Source: a virus
Reading direction: 5' to 3' (one strand)
Virus record (IMG/VR): IMGVR_UViG_3300028025_001172
Location: 1 to 25,974 of that record
Length of the DNA: 25,974 bases
Shown here: positions 19,220 to 25,974 of the stretch, in pieces
Position numbering within the stretch: the first letter of the stretch is position 1
Layout: each line of letters opens with the position of its first letter
Notes under the pieces: model-generated
What the model was told of the DNA's origin: nothing
The model's input: the letters and a program-made list of their open reading frames with translations, nothing else
Databases searched by the model: none
Made by a program: the position numbers and the translations under genes

Positions 19220-21531
19220 AGTTCTGCTGATTTATTTATTCTATTAATTTTATCTTGTACTGATGTTACCTGTGTTTCACTTACTACTGCTGTTACTGTC
19301 ATTGATGAACTACTAGAGCTACCTCCTGCACTAAAGCTACTACCTGTGTTAGCACTACCAAATAATTGTGCAGATTGAGGGAGAACTGTGGCGGCTGAAG
19401 TTCCTCCTCCTGTGTCTCCACCACCACCACCACTACCACCGCTAGGAGTAGCACCCGGTGATGTAAGTATTTGTTTAGCCTTGGCTACATTGGTAGCGAT
19501 TTGAATAATACCTGTAGCAAATTGTGCAATACCTGCAGCACCTGCTGTTAAACTATTCATAGGGTTGGCCTGTGAGTTAGCTACCAAAGCACTAATGGCC
19601 TTAGCTGTATCAATACCTATTTGAACTAGAGCAGAGGCCTTATTGAATTTCTCTAATTTCTTTTGGTCTTTAATAAGTAAACCTCCTAAACTTGTAAGGC
19701 CATCAACTGTATCTTTAGCAAAAGCTAGTTTTGCATCTCTTGTTTTTTGGTCTTCTGCTATTTGTTTTAATTGTGCCTCTGTATTAATGTCCGCAAGAGC
19801 TTTTTTGTGATTAGCTTCTAGTATCTCCAAAGCCTTTTGATTACCCATCGCCATCTCTTGGTCTTTAACATACTTAGCCTCTAATTCTGCTATTCTCTTC
19901 TCCTCTTCTGTGGTGGTAAGTTCAGTTAGTAAATCACTAGCAGCCTTTACTTTATCTTTCATTCTTGCCGTTTCCTCCTCTATTTGCATTGTGTTATAAA
20001 GGTCAAGCTTTTCTTTTAGTTGTTCCTGTGTTAATCTAGTGTCAGCGTTGGCTGCATCTCTAAGTTTTTGATACTTCTGATTTTGTAGAATCAATTCTTT
20101 TTCTGCACCCTCTGCCATTGCATCAAGTCGTAGTTGAGCTAGTTCACCTTCAACTGCTATCATATTCTTTTTTTCAAGGTCTGCTACAGCTGTTCTTTTT
20201 GCTTCAAGTTGTGCTATCTCCTCTTTATCCGCTTGTTCAGTTAATGTTGCTTTCTCTTTTGTTTTTAGTTTAGTATTAGAGGCGATATCCTCCCGTTCTC
20301 TTTTGAATTTCTCCTGTATTATAGCTTCCTCTTTAGCTAAACCTTCGGCCATTATAGCTATCTCTCCATCTCTAATCTTTCGAGAAGCTGCTAATCTATC
20401 CGCTGCATTAGTTGCATTAGCCGCCTTACTATCACTGTTAGCTTTCTCTCTATTTTTTGCTGCCTCTTTTGCTTCATCCTCCGCTGCCTTTTTTTTATTA
20501 TTTATTTGCTCCTGCTCAAAGACAGCTAAGTCATTTATTAAATTTAGTCTAGCAGTATTAGCAGCTGCATTAGCCTTAGCATTAGCCGCCATTGTGGCTG
20601 CCATCTCTTTTTCAAATTTATTCCATGCAGCATAGTCCCCTGTTTTCTCAGCACTAGCTCTTAGCTCAGCAACTGTTAATTCATTTTTTGCTTTTAGTTG
20701 TTGCTGAATAGCATAGGTTTCGTTTGTTAGTCCTGTTTGATATGATATGGCCGCCTTTAGTCTTGCTCTTTCTAAATCAGTAGTGTCTTTACCCTGTGCC
20801 TTCATGAGCCTAATTTGCCTACCCATTGCATCGTCAGAATCAGTATACAATTGTTTCCGTCTTTGGAAACTTCTATCTCTTGCTTCTGTTTCCTTTTTAA
20901 TTTCTGCTAGTGTAGCTTCTGAATTTTTCTTAGCATTAGCAGCTGCCTCATCTTCAGCATATGATGTTAAACCTAGTGCATCTCCTAACCATTTTAAAGC
21001 ATCTATCACAGCATTGATAGGTATCATTAAGAAATCTAGAACAGCCCCTAACACCCCTATTTTATCTAGGAAGAAACCAACTGCAGCCACAATAGCTACA
21101 ATAGTTACTACCAATAAAAATAAAGGGTTTGTTAATATTTGTAACCCTAACTTTACAAAAGCACTTCCTAAAGTTCCTAGCATAGTTACAAATTGACCCA
21201 TACCTCCCAATATTTCTTTTGGGTTTAGTTTACTCATAGTCATTGCTAGAGTCTTAGCCTTAGTAGATGCCTCTTCGAAGTCAAGGCTCATTAAAGAGTT
21301 TTTAATTCCTCCTATACCATTACTAACCTGCTCAAACTTTGAGCCTGTAGCAAAGACGTTAACAGCCTCGTTAGCATCTGATATCTTATCCTTAAGCACC
21401 CCTGCTTCCTGTGATAGTCTAGCAATATCTGCCGGGTCAGTAGCGTTGGCTATCTCACCTTTTAATGCTTTTAATTCTGCTTTTATAGCACCGAGTCCGG
21501 ATACTACTATTGGTATTTCAACTGAGTTCAT
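19216..21531 (-). CDS. Tape measure protein
   Basis: The 771-residue protein has an N-terminal MNSVEIPIVVSGLGAIKAEL helix region, hydrophobic segments about residues 110-185 (including LFLLVVTIVAIVAAVGFFL), a very long charged coiled-coil of Ala/Lys/Glu (about 200-600), a second hydrophobic patch (SLTAGAAGIAQFATGIIQIA) and a Gly/Ser-rich end. This is the usual tape measure design, and the residue number sets tail length, so the tail should be rather short for a siphovirus. The internal membrane patches may help DNA cross the host membrane. It directly follows the tail-tip gene. Confidence 0.85.
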   Translation of the reverse strand: MNSVEIPIVVSGLGAIKAELKALKGEIANATDPADIARLSQEAGVLKDKISDANEAVNVFATGSKFEQVSNGIGGIKNSLMSLDFEEASTKAKTLAMTMSKLNPKEILGGMGQFVTMLGTLGSAFVKLGLQILTNPLFLLVVTIVAIVAAVGFFLDKIGVLGAVLDFLMIPINAVIDALKWLGDALGLTSYAEDEAAANAKKNSEATLAEIKKETEARDRSFQRRKQLYTDSDDAMGRQIRLMKAQGKDTTDLERARLKAAISYQTGLTNETYAIQQQLKAKNELTVAELRASAEKTGDYAAWNKFEKEMAATMAANAKANAAANTARLNLINDLAVFEQEQINNKKKAAEDEAKEAAKNREKANSDSKAANATNAADRLAASRKIRDGEIAIMAEGLAKEEAIIQEKFKREREDIASNTKLKTKEKATLTEQADKEEIAQLEAKRTAVADLEKKNMIAVEGELAQLRLDAMAEGAEKELILQNQKYQKLRDAANADTRLTQEQLKEKLDLYNTMQIEEETARMKDKVKAASDLLTELTTTEEEKRIAELEAKYVKDQEMAMGNQKALEILEANHKKALADINTEAQLKQIAEDQKTRDAKLAFAKDTVDGLTSLGGLLIKDQKKLEKFNKASALVQIGIDTAKAISALVANSQANPMNSLTAGAAGIAQFATGIIQIATNVAKAKQILTSPGATPSGGSGGGGGDTGGGTSAATVLPQSAQLFGSANTGSSFSAGGSSSSSSMTVTAVVSETQVTSVQDKINRINKSAEL

Positions 21532-24405
21532 CTATGTGTAGTATTTAATTTCTATTGTTGTTCCATCAAGATATCCATCTACAAATCCAACTCCTATTTG
21601 AGTAGTTGTTACTGAGACTGTGTTAGAGCTTGTTGAGTATTGAGCTGAGATTACTCCGTCAAAGTTTACATTGCTAATCATTATTGTAGGGACATTTGTA
21701 CTTGAAATATATGAAGGCTCAAATCCATCAAGATATCCTTCGTATGTACCTACTCCTGTTCGTGTCCAAGTAACACCTCCTAAGCTATCATTCTTGATTT
21801 GTACTATTGGGTCAGTTAAACCTGATTGAGTTAAGTTAGCAATATATATTTTTGGAACTATGCCTGTAGGTATTCCGTTGAATGTAGTTACCATTAAATT
21901 TTCAGCCACCAAAGTATTTTCACTTACGATATAGTTATCCCCTACGATGACAGAACGTGTGCCTCCTACTATTACGTTTCCTCTACCTTCAACAGTTGCT
22001 GTAGCTTGATTACCAAATACATTAGACGTTGTCATTCTAGTAGTGTTTACGCTACTCATTGCTAACATTTGAATTGGGCCTATTCCTGCAGGAGGGTTTG
22101 GAATTACCGGGCCATTAGGTCCTGTGAAAGGTGCAAAGTTTATTTCTGTATCTATGCTTATTAATTCTACCTTAGTAAGCTTATTAGCGTTAGCATCGTA
22201 ATCAATTATCTTGTTTATATTCCACCAACTATTATCAATTCTAATCTTATCATTCAACTTCATTGCTTGGATATCCGGCTCTTTCAAGTTAAACATAGCA
22301 GTTAACATCTTGCCATTGTTTATCTGACCCATTGTACGACGCCAATATCTATTATAAAGATTGTTCTCTGTTAAGCTACTAGGTTGATAATAATAGAAAT
22401 CACATATGGCAAAGTTAATGTCAAAGGTCGGGGTTAATGGGTCATCAAAGTGGCCTACTAGTGGATAGCTTGTCAAGTTAATTTGACCTACACTACCATA
22501 ATCGTAGATGTAAAATTGTCCACAAGTTGCAAGAGGTTGACCTGCTGTAGTCTTATCGTATAAGATTCTTATATTAGTTTCAGGAGCTGCACCTGCTATC
22601 ATAGGAACGTAAGCACCAAATGGTGTTTTGATTACCGGTGTAGGACTGAACAATACAGCTTTGGTAGTTATGTCTTTTACATACTCATTGTCAAAAATTA
22701 CTTCAGCTTGTCCATAGATATTATTCGTGGCATTCGTGTAAGTGGTGTTTGGATTGTCTTTGTCAGCTGTGTAGCTTAGTATTATTTTCTTGCTTGTTAT
22801 CTCAGGTAAGAATGACAAGCTTTGCTCTTGGTCTTTTGCTAACTTGTATGTCCAATCTACTTCTGCACCGCTATCGTAAAAGTCATCTCTATTCTGTAAG
22901 AGTAACTTGTTAGGCTGTGTGCTATCAACTTGGGCGTATATGTTATACATATTGAAGATTCCCTTGATGAAGTCGCTTTGTTTAATCTTCTTAGGAACAT
23001 AATCATTTATCTCTATTATTCCACCAATTGCATACACATTGCTACTAGGAACAATACTAATTTGAATATTAGATATAACAGCTTGTATCACTATTTGACC
23101 TGTAGAAGTAATTGTTCCGGATGGCGATAATCTCCTCCAAGTTCTAACAGATGGGTTGTTATTTATAGTGGGAATCTTTTGGCTTACATTTAAACCAATT
23201 GTAGATACAGAACCTGCACCAATTTGATTATAGCTTAATGGAATAGAAGTCTGAACTGTTTGAGTTAATATGGGCGTTGTTCCCGGCAATATAGACAAAG
23301 GAGCTTGAACAGCATTTTGTACTCCTAACAAAGTCGCTGTTGGTGTTGTGTTAGTAAATAGATTACTAAATATAATTTGTAAGCCGGTTACATTAACACC
23401 AATGGCAGGTTGATAGAATACAGGAGCGGGTGCATTATTCAAACTACCAAAACAAGTTACACCGGAAGAGTTAACCAAGTTTAAGGTGTAGGTCATTGTG
23501 ATGTTATAGTCATAGCTCTGAGCGTTTGCTGAGCTTATGTTAAATGGTGCAGAATAACCACCGGTAACAGGGTTAAATATATTTTGTATGTCATCTAGTT
23601 CCGTCCATCCGGTAATGTTAATCTTAGTCGCTAATGATTGAGTCATAGCTATTTGTGCTATGTTGGTTACACCGGGTAAGTTGTTAGTTCCATTGATAGT
23701 TAAACCTGTTCGTTCTGCCCTAACTAGATAGTCGTTATAATCAAAGTTATCAACACCACCATTATAAGGAATTAATAGTTGTTGAAATCTATCGTATGAC
23801 ATTGTCGGCCAACTGTATGTAAATCCTGCGTCCTCAAAGATTCTGTCTAAATAAGTCTTAGCAAAGATGGCCGGTTTAAATTCTTGGGTATTATAAGTAG
23901 CGTCATTACTACCGGGCAAAAAATACTTTATGCCATTAGCTACCGTGTTACTAAATCTATTCACAACATTAAAAGCGTCATAAGTATGGTTAAGGTCGCT
24001 GAAATCTATGTCAGTTAATTCCTTGTTAGCGATGGCTGTAAAGAAGTCTGCCTTGCTATCCTTAACTAATACCTCATATGTTACCTGTTCCTCATAGCCA
24101 TCTGTGAGCTGAGTCTTAACTACTCCTGTAAGTTGCAAAGAGCAATCTTCCATAATTGGAATACCATCTTGTATAACTGCACAGGTAGTAATGGCGTTTA
24201 TGTTAAATGTTCCCTCAACTATGTTGACATCGTAGTAATGATTGAGCAGGTTATTATTGTTCTTGCTTCCTGTAAGAGTAATAGTCTTAGAGAAGCTTCC
24301 CTTCCTTTGGCTTATATCTCTTATGTCTCCGGCTTGGAAGTTAAGAGGAAACGCTGTCCCTTCTTTGACATCTAGAAAACCTGTGGCGAGTTGTATCTTA
24401 ACCAT
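21532..24405 (-). CDS. Large tail-tip protein (957 aa), likely distal tail/baseplate hub
   Basis: The protein starts MVKIQLATGFLDVKEGTAFP and then QRKGSFSKTITLTGSKNNNN, a beginning shared by large tail proteins in Bacteroidota phages. The middle is beta-rich. Residues about 815-850 (GRGNVIVGGTRSVIVGDNYI) look like a short beta-helix, and the end holds two related units (GTYEGYLDG and GFVDGYLDG) that may be receptor-binding repeats. It would sit at the tail tip and contact the host surface. Its end directly precedes the tape measure start, and its start lies 8 bp inside the preceding gene. Confidence 0.72.
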   Translation of the reverse strand: MVKIQLATGFLDVKEGTAFPLNFQAGDIRDISQRKGSFSKTITLTGSKNNNNLLNHYYDVNIVEGTFNINAITTCAVIQDGIPIMEDCSLQLTGVVKTQLTDGYEEQVTYEVLVKDSKADFFTAIANKELTDIDFSDLNHTYDAFNVVNRFSNTVANGIKYFLPGSNDATYNTQEFKPAIFAKTYLDRIFEDAGFTYSWPTMSYDRFQQLLIPYNGGVDNFDYNDYLVRAERTGLTINGTNNLPGVTNIAQIAMTQSLATKINITGWTELDDIQNIFNPVTGGYSAPFNISSANAQSYDYNITMTYTLNLVNSSGVTCFGSLNNAPAPVFYQPAIGVNVTGLQIIFSNLFTNTTPTATLLGVQNAVQAPLSILPGTTPILTQTVQTSIPLSYNQIGAGSVSTIGLNVSQKIPTINNNPSVRTWRRLSPSGTITSTGQIVIQAVISNIQISIVPSSNVYAIGGIIEINDYVPKKIKQSDFIKGIFNMYNIYAQVDSTQPNKLLLQNRDDFYDSGAEVDWTYKLAKDQEQSLSFLPEITSKKIILSYTADKDNPNTTYTNATNNIYGQAEVIFDNEYVKDITTKAVLFSPTPVIKTPFGAYVPMIAGAAPETNIRILYDKTTAGQPLATCGQFYIYDYGSVGQINLTSYPLVGHFDDPLTPTFDINFAICDFYYYQPSSLTENNLYNRYWRRTMGQINNGKMLTAMFNLKEPDIQAMKLNDKIRIDNSWWNINKIIDYDANANKLTKVELISIDTEINFAPFTGPNGPVIPNPPAGIGPIQMLAMSSVNTTRMTTSNVFGNQATATVEGRGNVIVGGTRSVIVGDNYIVSENTLVAENLMVTTFNGIPTGIVPKIYIANLTQSGLTDPIVQIKNDSLGGVTWTRTGVGTYEGYLDGFEPSYISSTNVPTIMISNVNFDGVISAQYSTSSNTVSVTTTQIGVGFVDGYLDGTTIEIKYYT

Positions 24406-25873
24406 TTACTATATTGTTGTTAGCTAACTTGATTGTAATGTTTTGCTTGATTAGATTCTTATTCCTTTGATTATATATTTGGTAGTCACTTGTTAAAATG
24501 TTACAACTAATGTAAGGGGTGCTTACCGGTGCATCGCAGTCTGTAGAGTAGTCACTCTGCTTAACAAAAGTAAAAGGTGAGGATATAAGCTCACTAAAAT
24601 AGTTAGCCATATCTAGCGTCATAAAGTTGGTGGCCAAGTCAATAGTTGTTTCGGTGCTTATGTAGGTGTTAGTCATTCCTCTATCTGTTAGCTCATAGTC
24701 CCAATGGTTTGAGCCATTGATAAAACCCTTTACATCTTGGTTAAACTCCTCTCTCATTACATTACCCTTCTCATAGCTGTTAAGAGTAAATGCAAAGCTT
24801 CCCCAAGACCCCATTCTATCTAAGAACAAGATACTGTACTCAGTTGTCCTTATCCGTCTATCTAGTGTCACCCTGTAACGTGTTGAACTAGGTACGCCAT
24901 TCCTGTGATATTGAAAGTCATAGTATTCCGTGTTTGGCTCTATCAAGTTACCTGAACCAAAGACAAGCGTAAGCGCTCCAAAGTTATTAGCTCCTACAGA
25001 TACACCACTAAGATGGTCAATGGCTGTTACGTTTTTCTCAAAGATGTTACCACCATCATTTGTAAAGACCATTGTATCCGGTGGCGTTGGTGAGCCATTA
25101 GCTATGCAGTTTACCCACATATCCTGCGACAATGTAGAGAACATATTTTTGTTACCGGATGGATAGGTAGTAAGGAACTTATCAAAGACTCCATTAAGCA
25201 TATAGTCTTGAAAGTTATAGGTTGGCCATTCAGTCCATCTAATAGCTCCATTGAATACATATCTATTAAGTACAGAGGCTAGATTCCTGTTAACAGTCTT
25301 ACGGCCATCTGCATAGGTGATGTCTCCATCCTTATTGGCATTTACTATTTGAGTCCATAAGCTATTAACTACAATGTAAGAAGGGTTAGCTACTAGCACT
25401 GTAAAGAGTCCTTCAAGATTTGGATTAGTTAAGCCTCCACCTGTTTGCACTATATTGATTTGGTCACCTACCACAAATGTATTAGCTACGTTTATTTGTA
25501 CTCTTCCTACATAAGGCGATGTTAAATATTGAGTTAATGCAAGAGAGTAACTAGTGGTAGTGAGATACTCCTCTCCTACCTTGACATCGTATTTGTAATG
25601 GCTGTTAGTGGCGTTGTATGCTGACGTGTTAGCTAAGTTCAGGTCATAGCTTACCTTAGCTTGTAGTAACTTGCTTAGGTCTATCTCACCGAAACCCGTT
25701 CCGAATGTAGGCAAGACCCGGTACTCAGCTATCTTGTTAGTCGTACCACTTTGATAGATGTCGTAGATATATTTAAAACCTTGCAAGGCTACGTTAGATG
25801 AGTTGTAGATATACTTAACAGGGTTGTATGCCGGAACGATTACTTGGGGTATTGCTTGTGGTACTAGTGCCAT
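24398..25873 (-). CDS. Tail-associated structural protein (491 aa)
   Basis: The product is beta-rich: MALVPQAIPQVIVPAYNPVK, FKYIYDIYQSGTTNKIAEYR, RRIRTTEYSILFLDRMGSWG, and DRGMTNTYISTETTIDLATN followed by a helix ending ELISSPFTF. The last two stretches recur in a family of Bacteroidota phage tail proteins placed next to the tail-tip gene. No enzyme motif is seen. It probably forms part of the tail tip with the 957-residue protein. The ATG at 25873 is preceded by a TAATATAGGTA element. Confidence 0.7.
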   Translation of the reverse strand: MALVPQAIPQVIVPAYNPVKYIYNSSNVALQGFKYIYDIYQSGTTNKIAEYRVLPTFGTGFGEIDLSKLLQAKVSYDLNLANTSAYNATNSHYKYDVKVGEEYLTTTSYSLALTQYLTSPYVGRVQINVANTFVVGDQINIVQTGGGLTNPNLEGLFTVLVANPSYIVVNSLWTQIVNANKDGDITYADGRKTVNRNLASVLNRYVFNGAIRWTEWPTYNFQDYMLNGVFDKFLTTYPSGNKNMFSTLSQDMWVNCIANGSPTPPDTMVFTNDGGNIFEKNVTAIDHLSGVSVGANNFGALTLVFGSGNLIEPNTEYYDFQYHRNGVPSSTRYRVTLDRRIRTTEYSILFLDRMGSWGSFAFTLNSYEKGNVMREEFNQDVKGFINGSNHWDYELTDRGMTNTYISTETTIDLATNFMTLDMANYFSELISSPFTFVKQSDYSTDCDAPVSTPYISCNILTSDYQIYNQRNKNLIKQNITIKLANNNIVNG

Positions 25874-25879
25874 TGATTG

Positions 25880-25896
25880 TGTTTACCTATATTACT
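25880..25896 (-). promoter_or_regulatory. TAATATAGGTA element before the first full tail gene
   Basis: The minus strand has AGTAATATAGGTAAAC, with a 13-nt leader to the ATG at 25873. It shares TAATATAGGTA with the elements at 13580 and 16145 but is not directly at the start codon. Confidence 0.4.
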
Positions 25897-25974
25897 TTAT
25901 TTCGTGTTCGTGTTTTTAAAGGCGTTCATCGCTATCATATACGCTTGGTCTAAAAGCATTAGGTGCTGTTGCAT
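25897..25974 (-). CDS. C-terminal end of an unknown gene (runs off the window)
   Basis: A minus-strand frame is open from the right edge to a TAA at 25897-25899. The 25 visible codons (MQQHLMLLDQAYMIAMNAFK, then NTNTK) are helical with a basic, polar end. The frame begins with ATG at the very edge, so this may be the whole gene or only its end. It lies immediately upstream of the tail genes, so it may be structural. No family can be named. Confidence 0.45.
   Translation of the reverse strand: MQQHLMLLDQAYMIAMNAFKNTNTK

Larger units (their letters stand above)
1..25974. mobile_element. Tailed phage genome segment, Bacteroidota host
   Basis: Portal, capsid, protease, tape measure, holin and amidase genes sit together with a replication and recombination module, so the whole window is phage DNA. 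Host assignment rests on TAnnTTTG boxes, A-rich leaders and gene families typical of Bacteroidota phages. No bacterial core gene or attachment site is visible at either edge. Whether it is a free phage or a prophage cannot be decided from this window. Confidence 0.93.

Noticed and set aside
20303-21196. Plus-strand frames opposite the tape measure gene
   Set aside because: They are Ala/Ser/Leu-rich mirror images of the coiled-coil coding strand, with no leader and no family resemblance.
1-25974. Search for tRNA genes, CRISPR arrays, insertion sequences and integrase
   Set aside because: No cloverleaf, regular spacer array, terminal inverted repeats with transposase, or recombinase motifs were seen by eye.

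Overview
The window is an AT-rich segment of a tailed double-stranded DNA phage (or prophage) of a Bacteroidota host, most likely a flavobacterium-like bacterium. Three things point there. Several upstream regions carry the Bacteroidota -7 promoter box TAnnTTTG, and one has the matching TTTG -33 box. Gene starts have A-rich leaders and almost no Shine-Dalgarno sequences. Many proteins belong to families I know mainly from Bacteroidota and their phages (DUF3127 OB-fold, ERF/YqaJ recombination pair, XkdF-like protease, characteristic tail proteins). I see no integrase, terminase, tRNA or CRISPR array, so lifestyle and genome ends cannot be read here.

Nearly everything is on the minus strand, so transcription runs from right to left. 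Right part (about 25974 to 8991): two large tail-tip proteins, tape measure, tail completion-like protein, fibre-like protein and neck-like protein; then an inverted plus-strand pair of paralogous genes (16188-17442); then prohead protease/scaffold, major capsid, tail tube, a small structural protein, portal and connector; then lysis genes (holin, amidase, unimolecular-spanin-like lipoprotein) and a DEDD exonuclease with a zinc ribbon. A rho-independent terminator at 8920-8962 closes this late block. Placing tail genes before the head genes, with the portal nearly last, is unusual.

Control region 8547-8990: no convincing gene; it holds the terminator, palindromes, AAGG/CCTT repeats and a full early promoter (8589-8620).

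Left part (8546 to 1): early genes packed with ATGA and longer overlaps. Six short proteins lead, then a DnaA domain IV-like DNA-binding protein, a compact intergenic RNA element with its own terminator, a replication initiator/loader-like protein, a DnaB/Twinkle-like helicase, a coiled-coil protein, a DNMT3-like cytosine-5 methyltransferase, NinG, a small PD-(D/E)XK nuclease, ERF annealing protein, YqaJ-like exonuclease, a MazG-like membrane protein, an OB-fold ssDNA-binding protein, regulators, and at the left edge the start of a sigma-factor-like protein.

The genes fit a plan in which the early block replicates and recombines the DNA and may make a phage sigma factor, while the late block builds the virion and lyses the cell. 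Four regulatory observations look new: a putative RNA whose two hairpin loops are perfectly complementary (6834-6930); a CTAACC leader motif shared by early genes whose 12-nt complement lies in the loop of the late terminator; a TAATATAGGTA motif abutting several late start codons; and the inverted paralogous gene pair inside the virion cassette.
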